Below are positions 53,502 to 63,983 of a DNA stretch of 64,000 bases, in pieces. Below the pieces are notes generated by a model. The model saw only the letters and a program-made list of their open reading frames with translations. It did not search any database and was not told the DNA's origin. Position 1 is the first letter of the stretch. The number at the start of each line of letters is the position of its first letter. The translations under genes were made by a program, and so were the position numbers. This stretch comes from Streptomyces ortus (GTDB taxonomy: Bacteria; Actinomycetota; Actinomycetes; Streptomycetales; Streptomycetaceae), in contig NZ_JAIFZO010000002.1 of assembly GCF_026341275.1 (NCBI RefSeq), positions 2,457,264-2,521,263 on the forward strand. The letters are read 5' to 3'.

Positions 53502-54046
53502 GTTCTGTCGTCACGAGCCCGGTCGTCGGCATCGTCATGGGGTCGGACTCCGACTGGCCCGTCATGGAAGGCGCCGCGAAGGCCCTCGCCGAGTTCGAGA
53601 TCCCGTACGAGGTCGACGTGGTCTCCGCCCACCGGATGCCGCGCGAGATGATCACGTACGGCGAGGAGGCGGCCGGGCGTGGCCTGAAAGCGATCATCGC
53701 GGGCGCGGGCGGCGCCGCCCATCTGCCCGGCATGCTCGCCTCGGTCAGCCCGCTGCCCGTGATCGGCGTACCGGTCCCGCTGAAGTACCTCGACGGCATG
53801 GACTCGCTGCTGTCGATCGTCCAGATGCCGGCCGGGGTGCCGGTCGCCACGGTCTCGGTGGGCGGCGCGCGCAACGCGGGCCTGCTCGCCGCCCGCATCC
53901 TGGCCACGCACGACGAGGAACTCCTCGCGAGGATGCGTGACTTCCAGCAGGAGCTGAACGACCAGGCCACCGAGAAGGGCAAGCGGCTGCGCGCCAAGGT
54001 CGACAGCGGCGCGGGCACGGGCAGCGGCTTCGGCTTCGGAAAGTGA
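53498..54046 (+). CDS. purE: N5-carboxyaminoimidazole ribonucleotide mutase
   Basis: Converts N5-CAIR to CAIR. A 182-residue class I PurE with [16 protein letters not shown] near residue 11, [11 protein letters not shown] near 40 (catalytic His) and [16 protein letters not shown] near 66. ATG overlaps the purK stop (ATGA), and the stop overlaps the start of a dipeptidase gene (GTGA), so three proteins are translationally coupled. Confidence 0.96.
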   Translation: MSSVVTSPVVGIVMGSDSDWPVMEGAAKALAEFEIPYEVDVVSAHRMPREMITYGEEAAGRGLKAIIAGAGGAAHLPGMLASVSPLPVIGVPVPLKYLDGMDSLLSIVQMPAGVPVATVSVGGARNAGLLAARILATHDEELLARMRDFQQELNDQATEKGKRLRAKVDSGAGTGSGFGFGK

Positions 54047-55239
54047 CGGACGTGACCACCATGCCTTCTCTCGAAGAAGCCCGCGCGTTCCTCGCCGAGT
54101 TCCCCGTGGTCGACGGCCACAACGACCTGCCCTGGGCGCTGCGCGAGCAGGTCCGCTACGACATCGGCGCCCGCGACATCGCCGCCGACCAGAGCGCCCA
54201 TCTGCACACCGACCTGGCGCGGCTGCGCGCGGGCGGCGTCGGCGCGCAGTACTGGTCGGTGTACGTGCGCTCGGACCTGCCCGGCGCGGTCACGGCGACC
54301 CTCGAACAGATCGACTGCGTACGGCAGTTGATCGAGCGCTACCCCGCCGATCTGCGGGGCGCCCTGACCGCCGCCGACATGGAGGCGGCGCGTGCCGAGG
54401 GCCGGATCGCCTCGCTGATGGGCGCCGAGGGCGGCCACTCGATCGACAACTCCCTCGCCACGCTGCGCGGCCTGTTCGAGCTGGGGGTCCGCTACATGAC
54501 CCTCACCCACAACGACAACATCGCGTGGGCGGACTCGGCGACCGACGAGCCGGTGGTCGGCGGTCTGTCGGCGTTCGGCCACGGGGTCGTCCGCGAGATG
54601 AACCGTCTGGGCATGCTGGTGGACCTCTCCCACGTGGCCGCCACGACCATGCGGGACGCGCTGGACACGTCCACCGCGCCGGTGATCTTCTCCCACTCGT
54701 CCTCGCGCGCGATCTGCGACCATCCGCGCAACATCCCGGACGACGTGCTGGAGCGCCTGCCCGCCAACGGCGGGGTGGCGATGGTGACGTTCGTACCGAA
54801 GTTCGTCCTCCAGGCCGCCGTCGACTGGACGGAGGCCGCCGACGAGAACATGCGCGAGAAGGGCTTCCACCACCTCGACTCGACCGCCGAGGCGATGAAG
54901 GTCCACCAGGCCTTCGAGGAGTCCACCCCCCGCCCGGTCGCGACCGTCTCGACGGTCGCCGACCATCTCGACCACATGCGTGAGGTGGCGGGCGTCGACC
55001 ATCTGGGTATCGGCGGCGACTACGACGGCACGGCGTTCACCCCCGACGGCCTGGGCGATGTCTCCGGCTACCCGAACCTGATCGCGGAGCTCCTGGACCG
55101 CGGCTGGTCGAAGCGGGACCTCGCCAAGCTGACCTGGCAGAACTCGGTACGGGTGCTGGCCGCGGCCGAGGACGTGGCACGCGACGAGCAGTCCCGCAGG
55201 GGCCCGTCGAACGCGACCCTGGAGCAGCTGGACAATTAG
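54043..55239 (+). CDS. Membrane dipeptidase (peptidase family M19)
   Basis: A 398-residue zinc dipeptidase of the renal dipeptidase family. Ligands are visible in [13 protein letters not shown] near residue 23 (HxD), [11 protein letters not shown] near 126 (Glu), [12 protein letters not shown] and [22 protein letters not shown] near 195-230 (His) and IGGDYDG near 325 (Asp). No signal peptide, so cytosolic. It is coupled to purE, a common streptomycete arrangement without a known metabolic link. Its TAG stop interlocks with the TAA of the convergent gene. Confidence 0.93.
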   Translation: MTDVTTMPSLEEARAFLAEFPVVDGHNDLPWALREQVRYDIGARDIAADQSAHLHTDLARLRAGGVGAQYWSVYVRSDLPGAVTATLEQIDCVRQLIERYPADLRGALTAADMEAARAEGRIASLMGAEGGHSIDNSLATLRGLFELGVRYMTLTHNDNIAWADSATDEPVVGGLSAFGHGVVREMNRLGMLVDLSHVAATTMRDALDTSTAPVIFSHSSSRAICDHPRNIPDDVLERLPANGGVAMVTFVPKFVLQAAVDWTEAADENMREKGFHHLDSTAEAMKVHQAFEESTPRPVATVSTVADHLDHMREVAGVDHLGIGGDYDGTAFTPDGLGDVSGYPNLIAELLDRGWSKRDLAKLTWQNSVRVLAAAEDVARDEQSRRGPSNATLEQLDN

Positions 55240-56459
55240 TTTTCCGGTGCGGTGACGGGGTGCCCCAGGAGCATGGTGGGGGCGCCCTGCACCCGCGTCA
55301 GGAACACGGTCGCCGAGTGCGGGCCCTGCGGCTTCACCTTGCGCCGCAGCTCCTCCGGCTCGACCGCGGATCCGCGCTTCTTCACGGTCAGGACGCCCAC
55401 CTCGCGCTGCCGCAACAGCGCCTTGAGCTTCTTGACGCCGAACGGGAGCCGGTCGGTGATCTCGTAGACGGTCGCGTACGGGGTGGCCGTCGCGGAGTCC
55501 GCGGTGACGTAGGCGATGGTCTCGTCGACCAGCCCTCCGCCGTCCAGATCCGCGGCCACCTCGGCGACCAGGTGCGCGCGGATGACGGCGCCGTCGGGCT
55601 CGTACAGGAAGCGTCCCACGGGCCGTACCGCGGGATCGGGCAGTCCGCGGCCGAGGAGGGTGCGCGGGCCGGGCAGCAGGGTCGCGCGGACCGAACCCGC
55701 CTCCCCGGTGCCGAACCACAGCACGGCCTCCTTCACGTCCCCGGCGTCCGAGATCCACTCGGCCCCGGCCTCGGTGGGGACGGCCTCGTGCGGGATGCCG
55801 GGGGCGACCTTCAGCGCGGCGAGGGGTGCCTTCAGGGCCGCCTGGACGGCCCACGAGAGGGGCGGTGAGTACGACTCGGGGTCGAAGATCCGCCCGCGCC
55901 CGCCCCGGCGCCCCGGATCCACGAACACGGCGTCGTACCCGGCGGTGTCGACCTCGGTGACATCGGCCTCGCGCACCTCGATCAGCTCCGCCAGCCCGAG
56001 CGTCTCGGCGTTCGCGCGGGCCACGGCCGCGGTCAGCGGGTCCCGGTCGACGGCCAGGACCCGGATGCCGGCACGGGCGAGCGCGATCGCGTCACCGCCG
56101 ATGCCGCAGCACAGGTCGGCCACGGACCGCACCCCCAGTTCCCCGAACCGCGCGGCACGGTACGCGGCGACGCTCGCCCGGGTCGACTGCTCGACCCCGT
56201 TCGGCGTGAAGAACATCTCCGCCGCGTCCGCCGCCCCGAACTTCGCCGCGGCCCGCTGCCGCAGCCGCGCCTGCCCGAGCGCGGCCGACACGAGGCCGAC
56301 GGGGTGCTCGCGCCGCAGCCGCGTCGCCACGGCCAGTTCCTGGGCCGGTTCGCTGCCGCGCACCTCGTCGAGAAGGGCTCGTCCCTCGGACGTACGGAGG
56401 GCGGCGAAGGAGGCGAGCGGAGAGTCCGGCGACGCGGCCGGGGGATCGAGGTCGTTCAC
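55236..56459 (-). CDS. SAM-dependent methyltransferase (THUMP-like C-terminal domain)
   Basis: A 407-residue class I methyltransferase-like protein. The SAM site is [38 protein letters not shown] near residue 113; [27 protein letters not shown] near 178 is the DPPY-like region. The C-terminal part ([45 protein letters not shown]) matches the THUMP-like domain. Probably an RNA methyltransferase; target unknown. GTG 56459 is chosen, with a weak ribosome site. Confidence 0.88.
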   Translation of the reverse strand: MNDLDPPAASPDSPLASFAALRTSEGRALLDEVRGSEPAQELAVATRLRREHPVGLVSAALGQARLRQRAAAKFGAADAAEMFFTPNGVEQSTRASVAAYRAARFGELGVRSVADLCCGIGGDAIALARAGIRVLAVDRDPLTAAVARANAETLGLAELIEVREADVTEVDTAGYDAVFVDPGRRGGRGRIFDPESYSPPLSWAVQAALKAPLAALKVAPGIPHEAVPTEAGAEWISDAGDVKEAVLWFGTGEAGSVRATLLPGPRTLLGRGLPDPAVRPVGRFLYEPDGAVIRAHLVAEVAADLDGGGLVDETIAYVTADSATATPYATVYEITDRLPFGVKKLKALLRQREVGVLTVKKRGSAVEPEELRRKVKPQGPHSATVFLTRVQGAPTMLLGHPVTAPEN

Positions 56460-56549
56460 CGCCCCATTGTGGGCCAGTCGGTGGACGGCACGCGCGCGAC
56501 GGCGGTGTCGGGCCGGGGGAGGGCTTGTGACCTGGGAGTATCCGGCACC

Positions 56550-57446
56550 ATGCGACTTGTACGACAAACTGACAGTTTTCGGTCAAGGGTGCGGGGAACC
56601 GCAAAACCGGCCCGCATGGCCCTGACCCTGCTGACAGCCACCGCCCTGGCCACCGCCTGCTCGACCCCGGCCCCCAAGGACACCGAGCCGGCCGCGGGCC
56701 AGCAGGCAGCCGCCGAACTCCGCCAGGAGCAACGCGCTTACGCCGCCGCGGTCAAGAGATGGGGCCTGGCCAAGACCCCGCTGCCCGCACCGCCGGCCCC
56801 GGCGAGGAAGCCGCACATCCCCACCCGTGACGGCTTCGAGGTGGACGACCACGACGGACTGCCCCCCGTCTTCACGACGATCCCCACCAAGGACAAGGTC
56901 GTCTTCCTCACCATCGACGACGGCGCGGAGAAGGACCCGGCGTTCCTGCGGATGATGCGCGAGCTGAAGATCCCGTACACCGCGTTCCTCAGTGACTACC
57001 TGGTCAAGGAGGACTACGGGTACTTCGGGAGGATGGGCGCCGACGGGGTGTCCCTGAACAACCACACCCTCCACCACCGCTTCATGCCGGGCCTGTCGTA
57101 CGCCGCGCAGAAACGCGAGATCTGCGGGATGCAGGACGTGATCGAGAAGCGGTACGGGAAACGCCCGACGCTCTTCCGGCCGCCGTACGGCAACTACAAC
57201 GAGGACACCCTGCGGGCCGCCAAGGCCTGCGGCATCAAGGCGGCCCCCCTCTGGAACGAGGAGGTCTTCGTCGACCGCTGGGAGTACCGGGAGTGGGACC
57301 GCGACCTGCGCCCCGGAGACATCGTTCTCAGCCATTTCCGCGGCAAGGAGGACTGGAAGGGCACGATGCCCGACATGGTCCGCCGCTTCCTGAAACTGAT
57401 CACCGACAAGGGGTACGCGGTGGCGCGCCTGGAGGACTACCTGTGA
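56550..57446 (+). CDS. Polysaccharide deacetylase lipoprotein (NodB domain)
   Basis: A 298-residue carbohydrate esterase family 4 protein. N-terminal lipobox LATAC near residue 37. NodB motifs: VVFLTIDDGAEKDP (TFDDG-like) near 130, SLNNHTLHHRFM (HxxxH metal site) near 170, LFRPPYGNYNEDTLRAA near 212 and GDIVLSHFRG near 258. It would deacetylate cell-wall glycans such as peptidoglycan or poly-GlcNAc. ATG 56550; the stop overlaps the start of a paralogue. Confidence 0.92.
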   Translation: MRLVRQTDSFRSRVRGTAKPARMALTLLTATALATACSTPAPKDTEPAAGQQAAAELRQEQRAYAAAVKRWGLAKTPLPAPPAPARKPHIPTRDGFEVDDHDGLPPVFTTIPTKDKVVFLTIDDGAEKDPAFLRMMRELKIPYTAFLSDYLVKEDYGYFGRMGADGVSLNNHTLHHRFMPGLSYAAQKREICGMQDVIEKRYGKRPTLFRPPYGNYNEDTLRAAKACGIKAAPLWNEEVFVDRWEYREWDRDLRPGDIVLSHFRGKEDWKGTMPDMVRRFLKLITDKGYAVARLEDYL

Positions 57447-58225
57447 GGCGGCGGGGGGCCGCGGCCGTTCTGCTGGCGGGCGTGCTCTGTCTCACCGGCT
57501 GCGCCCAGTCGGTCGACCCGATCGAGCGGCTGGGCAAGAAGGCGGCGCAGAAGGTGCGCACGCACGGGCCGGCGGTGGAGGCGTACCGCCGCTGGGGCCT
57601 GAGCGGCCCGCTCGCCGCCGCGCCGCGCCCGTCCGTCCGGCGGCCCGCCTTACGGGCCGCGGGGCCCGGGCTGCCGCCCGTGGTGGACCGGGTCCCGACC
57701 CGCGACAAGGTCGTCTTCCTGACCTTCGACGACGGCGCGGAGAGGGATCCGCGGTTCGTCGACCTGGTCCGGGAACTGCGGCTGCCGGTCAGCGTGTTCC
57801 TCACGGACAGCGTGGTGGGGCCTGGGTACGCGCACCTGGGGCGGTTGCGGGCGGTCGGTGCGAGCGTGCAGAACCACACGCTCGACCATCCGTATCTGCC
57901 GGGGCTGCCGTACGAGGGGCAGCGGGCGGAGATCTGCGGTCAGCAGGAGAAGCTGAAGCAGCGGTTCGGGGTCCGGCCTCGGCTGTTCCGGCCTGCCGTA
58001 CGGGGAGTACGACGGGGACACGCTGCGGGCGGCGGGGACTGCGGGGTCGCGGCGGTGGTTCTCTGGCGGGGGTGGGGGCGGTTGCGGGCGGGTGACATTC
58101 TCCACTGCGCGGGAGGCGGGGAGGGTGGGGGTGGGCTGACCGGTGGGTGGTGGGGGTGCTTCGGCGCGTGCAGGCGGAGGGGTTCGCCGTGGGCGCCTGG
58201 AGGACTACCAGGGGCCCCGGAGAGG
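57443..58225 (+). pseudogene. Decayed polysaccharide deacetylase paralogue with TTA codon
   Basis: Begins with GTG overlapping the upstream stop, a lipobox LCLTGC, and an intact NodB first half (VVFLTFDDGAERDP; SVQNHTLDHPYLPG). After RLFRP near 57990 the frame breaks: RPPYGEYDGDTLRAAG reads only one frame over, GDCGVAAVVLW returns to the first frame, and the final QAEGFAVG and RLEDYQ segments lie in two other frames. At least three indels are needed. A TTA codon occurs at 57650-57652. A repeat starts right after the residual LEDY. Confidence 0.8.
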
Positions 58226-58229
58226 GTTC

Positions 58230-58378
58230 TCGCCCCCGCCGCCCCTTCCCGTCCCCGACCACACATGGGGGCTGTGCCCCCTCGCCCCCGTTGCGCAGTT
58301 CCCCGCGCCCCTAAGGGGGCTGGGGGGTGGGGCGCAGCCCGGCCCCCAGGGGCGCGGGGAACTGCGCGGCCAGCTCTT
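58230..58378. repeat. Long dispersed repeat before the groESL locus
   Basis: 58230-58313 closely match 17214-17298 (CGACCACACATGGGGGCTG and core GCGCAGTTCCCCGCGCCCCT), followed by an inverted unit ending near 58372. It borders the decayed deacetylase gene. Confidence 0.88.
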
Positions 58379-58478
58379 ACTGGGTCCACCAGCGAAGACA
58401 CCTCCCCCTGTCCGACGTAAAACGGGCGCCAGGAACCCCGCTCCGGGGTGTTCGGATGCCGCCAACCGCCGGAGGTGA

Positions 58479-58505
58479 TTGGCACTCCGCTTGACCGAGT
58501 GCTAA
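58479..58505. promoter_or_regulatory. CIRCE operator 1
   Basis: TTGGCACTC-N9-GAGTGCTAA, one change from the HrcA consensus TTAGCACTC-N9-GAGTGCTAA. It overlaps the -35 of the groES promoter. Confidence 0.93.
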
Positions 58506-58520
58506 TCCCGGTCATAGTCT
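58491..58520 (+). promoter_or_regulatory. groES promoter
   Basis: TTGACC at 58491-58496, inside the CIRCE spacer, and TAGTCT at 58515-58520, 18 bp apart, a vegetative match about 130 bp before groES. Confidence 0.75.
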
Positions 58521-58525
58521 CGGCT

Positions 58526-58552
58526 CTGGCACTCACCGCAGGAGAGTGCCAA
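58526..58552. promoter_or_regulatory. CIRCE operator 2
   Basis: CTGGCACTC-N9-GAGTGCCAA lies just downstream of the likely transcription start; HrcA bound here would block elongation or initiation. Confidence 0.93.
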
Positions 58553-58649
58553 TAGCGACGGGCAGGTCCGGCACCCGCGACGACGGATCCACCTGGTCGC
58601 CACCTCAGACAGTTAACCCCGTGAGATCTCCGAAGGGGGAGGTCGGATC

Positions 58650-58958
58650 GTGACGACCACCAGCTCCAAGGTTGCCATCAAGCCGCTCGAGGACCGCATT
58701 GTGGTCCAGCCGCTCGACGCCGAGCAGACCACCGCCTCTGGCCTGGTCATTCCGGACACGGCGAAGGAGAAGCCCCAGGAGGGCGTCGTCCTGGCCGTCG
58801 GCCCGGGCCGTTTCGAGAACGGCGAGCGTCTCCCGCTCGACGTCAAGACCGGCGACATCGTGCTTTACAGCAAGTACGGCGGCACCGAAGTGAAGTACAA
58901 CGGCGAGGAGTACCTCGTCCTCTCGGCCCGCGACGTGCTCGCGATCATCGAGAAGTAA
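58650..58958 (+). CDS. groES: Co-chaperonin GroES
   Basis: A 102-residue heptameric lid of the GroEL chaperonin. [35 protein letters not shown] covers the mobile loop; [24 protein letters not shown] is the family C-terminal part. GTG 58650 has GGAGG 8 nt upstream. First gene of a CIRCE-controlled operon with groEL. Confidence 0.98.
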   Translation: MTTTSSKVAIKPLEDRIVVQPLDAEQTTASGLVIPDTAKEKPQEGVVLAVGPGRFENGERLPLDVKTGDIVLYSKYGGTEVKYNGEEYLVLSARDVLAIIEK

Positions 58959-59066
58959 TTCACCCAGGTTTGCTTTGAACTGCGCCCCTGGCCCCAGCGA
59001 GTACTGAACGCGAGTACTAAAAAGCGCCGGGTGCCAGGGGTGCCGTTCGTTTTTTGAGAGGACTGA

Positions 59067-60701
<1,635 letters not shown>

Positions 60702-60710
60702 GCGTCTTCA

Positions 60711-60742
60711 CCGGGCGCGCGGTGAACCGACCGCGCGCCCGG
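60711..60742 (+). terminator. Terminator hairpin after groEL
   Basis: CCGGGCGCGCGGT at 60711-60723 pairs with ACCGCGCGCCCGG at 60730-60742, 10 bp past the stop. Confidence 0.8.
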
Positions 60743-60752
60743 CCGGTACCTG

Positions 60753-60795
60753 ACGAAGGCCCGGTACCCCGTTGCGACGGGGACCGGGCCTTCGT
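60753..60795. terminator. Second terminator hairpin, likely bidirectional
   Basis: ACGAAGGCCCGGTACCCCGT pairs with ACGGGGACCGGGCCTTCGT (one bulged A) around TTGCG, between groEL and the leftward SDR gene. Confidence 0.82.
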
Positions 60796-60843
60796 GCTGC
60801 CGGGGTCCACCCACCGGCTCTCCTCGCCCAACGGCAGCAGCGC

Positions 60844-61617
60844 TCACTGCGGCCCGTACTTGCGGCCCGTCTTCGAGCTGATGCCGCCGAGCAGGCCCCG
60901 CGGGGTCACCTTCGCCACCCCCATCAGGGCCTTGTAGCGCGGGTCAGGAATGGACAGGGACTTGTCGCGGGCCAGGTCGGCCAGCGCGGCGGCGACCACC
61001 TTGTCGGCGTCCAGCCACATCCAGTTGGGGATGTTGTCCGTGCCCATCCCGGCCCGCTCGTGGAACTCGGTCCGCACGAAGCCGGGACACAGCGCCATCA
61101 GCCGGACGCCGCTGCCCGCCAGGTCCTTCGCCACCCCCTGCGTGAACTGCACGACCCACGCCTTCGACGCCCCGTACGTACCGCGCGGCAGGAACGCGGC
61201 CGTCGACGCCACGTTGACGACCCCGCCGCGCCCGCGCTCCCGCATGGCCTCGGCCGCCGCCGACGTCAGCCGGAGCACCGCCTCGCAGTGCACCTTGAGC
61301 ATCTTCAGCTCGTCCGCCATCGGTACGTCCAGATACCGGCCCTTGTTGCCGAAGCCCGCGTTGTTGACGAGCAGGTCGACCGCGTGTTTGCGGTCCGAGA
61401 CACGGGCGGCCACCGCCTCGATGCCCTCGTCCGTGGCCAGATCCGCCGTCAGCACCTCCGCCTCGATGCCGTGCCGGTCGTGCAGTTCCGTCGCCTGCTC
61501 ACCGAGCCGCTCGGTGTCACGCGCGACCAGCACGAGGTTGTGCCCGTCGGCGGCCAGCCGCCGTGCGAAGGCGGCACCGATGCCCGCTGTCGATCCTGTG
61601 ATCAAAGCCGTTGTCAT
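60844..61617 (-). CDS. Short-chain dehydrogenase/reductase
   Basis: A 257-residue NAD(P)-dependent oxidoreductase of the classical SDR type. TGSTAGIGAAFARRLAADGH is the cofactor loop at 7-26, LLVNNAGFG near 84, the Ser in VNVASTAAFLP near 137, and the catalytic YGASKAW near 150. Resembles DltE/YqjQ-like acyl reductases; substrate unknown. Follows the MOSC gene by 9 bp as a leftward pair. Confidence 0.9.
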   Translation of the reverse strand: MTTALITGSTAGIGAAFARRLAADGHNLVLVARDTERLGEQATELHDRHGIEAEVLTADLATDEGIEAVAARVSDRKHAVDLLVNNAGFGNKGRYLDVPMADELKMLKVHCEAVLRLTSAAAEAMRERGRGGVVNVASTAAFLPRGTYGASKAWVVQFTQGVAKDLAGSGVRLMALCPGFVRTEFHERAGMGTDNIPNWMWLDADKVVAAALADLARDKSLSIPDPRYKALMGVAKVTPRGLLGGISSKTGRKYGPQ

Positions 61618-61626
61618 GGCCCAAGG

Positions 61627-62298
61627 TTAGTGACCGCCGTACTTCTCGACGTACCTCAGCGCCGTCGCCCGTGCCTCCGGGTGCAGGGCGTCGCCCGCCG
61701 CCAGCACCCTCGGCAGCAGCGTCCGTTCGAGCGTGACCGCGCGGAACTGGAGGGCGGCGGTGACCTCGTGGTCCGGCCGGTGCACGATCTCGATCGGATC
61801 GCCCGCCCGTATCTCCCCGGGCTCGATCACCCGCAGGTACGCGCCGGTCGCCCCCTTCCGCGTGAACCGCCTGACCCAGCCCTTCTCACCCAGGTGGCCC
61901 TGGAAGGTGAGGCAGGGGATCCGCCCGGACGTCACTTCCAGCACGAGCCCGGAGCCGACGCGCCAGCGCTCCCCGATCTTCGCGCCGGACACGTCGACGC
62001 CCTCCGTCGTCAGATTCTCCCCGAACATCCCGCTGGACAGGGTGCGCCCCAGCTCGCGTTCCCAGTCGTCCAGATCCTCGCGCGCGAAGGCGTAGACCGC
62101 CTGGTCGTCGCCGCCGTGGTGCCGCAGCTCGCACACGGCGTCCCCGGCGAGACCGCTCCCGCCGACGCCCTTGGGGCCGGGCGCGGCGACCCGTACCGGC
62201 CCGTCCACCGGCCGCTTGTCGATCCCGGTCACGCCCTCGGCCTGGTCCGTGTAGTCGACGGCCTTCGGCCGCCCCAGATTCAGAGACAGAAGCTTCAT
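61627..62298 (-). CDS. MOSC domain protein
   Basis: A 223-residue protein with a MOSC beta-barrel: GDAVCELRHHGGDDQAVYAFAREDLDDWERELGR near residue 53, GMFGENLTTEGVDVSGAKIGERWRVG near 92 and the conserved Cys in TSGRIPCLTFQGHLGEKGWVRRFTRKGATGAYLRV near 130. Family members (YiiM-like) transfer sulfur or reduce N-hydroxylated compounds with molybdenum cofactor. Divergent from a LysR gene, which may regulate it. Confidence 0.9.
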   Translation of the reverse strand: MKLLSLNLGRPKAVDYTDQAEGVTGIDKRPVDGPVRVAAPGPKGVGGSGLAGDAVCELRHHGGDDQAVYAFAREDLDDWERELGRTLSSGMFGENLTTEGVDVSGAKIGERWRVGSGLVLEVTSGRIPCLTFQGHLGEKGWVRRFTRKGATGAYLRVIEPGEIRAGDPIEIVHRPDHEVTAALQFRAVTLERTLLPRVLAAGDALHPEARATALRYVEKYGGH

Positions 62299-62377
62299 GA
62301 CGGCACGCTAGGCGATCCGGGCCAAAGCGTCGATGCGATATTCCTCCCCGAATCCAAGATTCGCTTATGCTTCAAGG

Positions 62378-63298
62378 GTGATCGAGGCCCGTCATCTGCG
62401 TGTCCTGCGTGCCGTCTCCGCCACCGGTTCCTTCTCGGCGGCGGGGCGTGAACTGGGCTGCACCCAGCCCGCCGTCAGCCAGCAGATGAAGGCCCTCGAA
62501 GCCTCCGTCGGCACCCCCCTCCTCGTCCGCACCGGCCGTGAGATGCGGCTGACCCAGGCCGGCGAGGCCCTGGTACGGCACGCGGCGGGCATCATCGCCG
62601 GTCTGACCGCCGCCGAGGAGGAGGTCGCCGCGATCGCCGGACTGCGCGCGGGCCGGGTGCGCCTGGTGTCGTTCCCCAGCGGAAGCTCCACACTCGTACC
62701 GACCGCGCTCGCCGCCCTGCGCGCCGCCCACCCCGGCACCCGGGTCTCCCTTGAGGAGGCCGAACCGCCGCGCTCCGTCGAGATGCTGCGCGAGGGCGAC
62801 TGCGACGTGACACTCGCCTTCCGCTACGAGGGCGGGACGGGGGCCGCGGCGGCCGGTTCGGCGGACGCGGAGGAGTGGGGCGACCTGGTGATCCGGCCGC
62901 TGCTCACGGACCGGCTTGTCGGTCTGGTCCCCGAGGGCCACCGGCTGGCGCGGGCGGGCGCGGTCGCCATCGGCGACCTGGCCGACGAGCCGTGGATCGC
63001 CGGCTGCCCCCGCTGCCGGGCCCAGCTGGTCGAGGTCTGTGAGAGCGCGGGCTTCACCCCGCGCATCGACTTCGCGACCGACGACTATCCGGCGGTGGTC
63101 GGTCTGGTCGGGGCGGGGCTCGGGGTCGCGGTCCTGCCCGAGCTGGCCATCGAGTCCGTACGCCCCAAGGGTGCACGCACAGTGACGGTGGAGCCCGCGC
63201 TGCGGCGGGAGATCGTCGCCCTGACCCTGCCCGATCTGGCCCAGGTGCCCGCCGTGGCGGCCACGCTGGACCAGCTGGCCAGGGCCGCCGCCCGCTGA
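62378..63298 (+). CDS. LysR-family transcriptional regulator
   Basis: A 306-residue regulator. HTH at about 2-60 (HLRVLRAVSATGSFSAAGRELGCTQPAVSQQMKALEASVGTPLLVRTGREMRLT) and a substrate-binding domain about 88-300. The effector domain holds a GCPRCR cysteine pair near 208. GTG 62378 is probably leaderless: TATGCT at 62366-62371 ends 6 nt before it. Divergent from the MOSC/SDR pair, which is the likely target. Confidence 0.92.
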   Translation: MIEARHLRVLRAVSATGSFSAAGRELGCTQPAVSQQMKALEASVGTPLLVRTGREMRLTQAGEALVRHAAGIIAGLTAAEEEVAAIAGLRAGRVRLVSFPSGSSTLVPTALAALRAAHPGTRVSLEEAEPPRSVEMLREGDCDVTLAFRYEGGTGAAAAGSADAEEWGDLVIRPLLTDRLVGLVPEGHRLARAGAVAIGDLADEPWIAGCPRCRAQLVEVCESAGFTPRIDFATDDYPAVVGLVGAGLGVAVLPELAIESVRPKGARTVTVEPALRREIVALTLPDLAQVPAVAATLDQLARAAAR

Positions 63299-63402
63299 GG
63301 ACGGCGCCGGGCGCGTTCAGCGGCTGCCGGAGCCGGGAGGTATGCGGCGGGGGACGGAAAGAAGGGGCACGCGCGCGCGTGTCGGTCCGGAGAAACGTTC
63401 CT

Positions 63403-63726
63403 TCAGTGGGGTGACGGGTCGCCCCCGCTCGACGCCGAGACCAGGCGGTTGCGCGCCCGTCCCATCAGTTCCTCGCGCTCGTCCTCGGTCAGGCCGCCCC
63501 ACACGCCGTACGGCTCGCGCACCGCCAGCGCGTGTGCGGCGCACTCCGCTCGCACCGGGCACCTCATGCAGACCTCTTTGGCCGAGTTCTCACGAGCGCT
63601 CCGTGCCGCGCCACGCTCGCCCTCGGGGTGGAAGAAGAGCGAGCTGTCGACCCCGCGGCACGCCGCGAGGAGCTGCCAGTCCCACAGATCCGCGTTCGGT
63701 CCGGGAAGGCGGGAGAAATCTGCCAT
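63403..63726 (-). CDS. WhiB-like (Wbl) iron-sulfur regulator
   Basis: A 107-residue Wbl protein binding a [4Fe-4S] cluster through Cys23 (LLAACRGV), Cys53 and Cys56 (EVCMRCP) and Cys62 (AECA). The GVWGG turn and basic RARNRLV tail are present. Wbl proteins bind the primary sigma factor to control development or stress genes. ATG 63726. It is divergent from the gene whose BldN-type promoter lies at the right edge. Confidence 0.94.
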   Translation of the reverse strand: MADFSRLPGPNADLWDWQLLAACRGVDSSLFFHPEGERGAARSARENSAKEVCMRCPVRAECAAHALAVREPYGVWGGLTEDEREELMGRARNRLVSASSGGDPSPH

Positions 63727-63802
63727 TGCTTTGTCCCCTTGTAGCCGTTTTGGTCGGTTACGCGCCCATGACCGTACATCTACGATCTAAGGAGATGAAA
63801 AT

Positions 63803-63838
63803 ATGACTCATTGCGAATCTAGCCCCAGACACCAGTAA
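63803..63838 (+). CDS. Possible 11-residue leader peptide
   Basis: AAGGAG at 63789-63794 is spaced 8 nt from ATG 63803, which opens MTHCESSPRHQ and a TAA. The ribosome site is unusually good for an otherwise gene-free stretch (63727-64000). It precedes the BldN-type promoter by about 120 bp. It may be chance; no homologue is known to me. Confidence 0.3.
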   Translation: MTHCESSPRHQ

Positions 63839-63955
63839 ATGGAACGAAAAGGGTCTGAATGGGGCATAGCTTGTGATGAAACCTTGAGGGTCTGCCGCAC
63901 GTGTCTCCACCGTGTCCGCGCCCTCACGTAGAGTGCCGAACGTGGCTCCCCGCCC

Positions 63956-63983
63956 CGTAACTCTTTCGGGTGACCGTCGTTGA
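63956..63983 (+). promoter_or_regulatory. Sigma-BldN-type promoter at right edge
   Basis: CGTAAC at 63956-63961, exactly 16 bp, then CGTTGA at 63978-63983, an exact match to the consensus described for the developmental sigma factor BldN. It reads out of the window. From remembered Streptomyces gene order next to a Wbl gene of the groESL region, the gene beyond is probably bldM; this is not verifiable here. Confidence 0.75.

Noticed and set aside
58143..58478. An Arg/Pro/Gly-rich frame through the repeat before groES
   Set aside because: It consists of repeat DNA and pseudogene remnants without a ribosome site.
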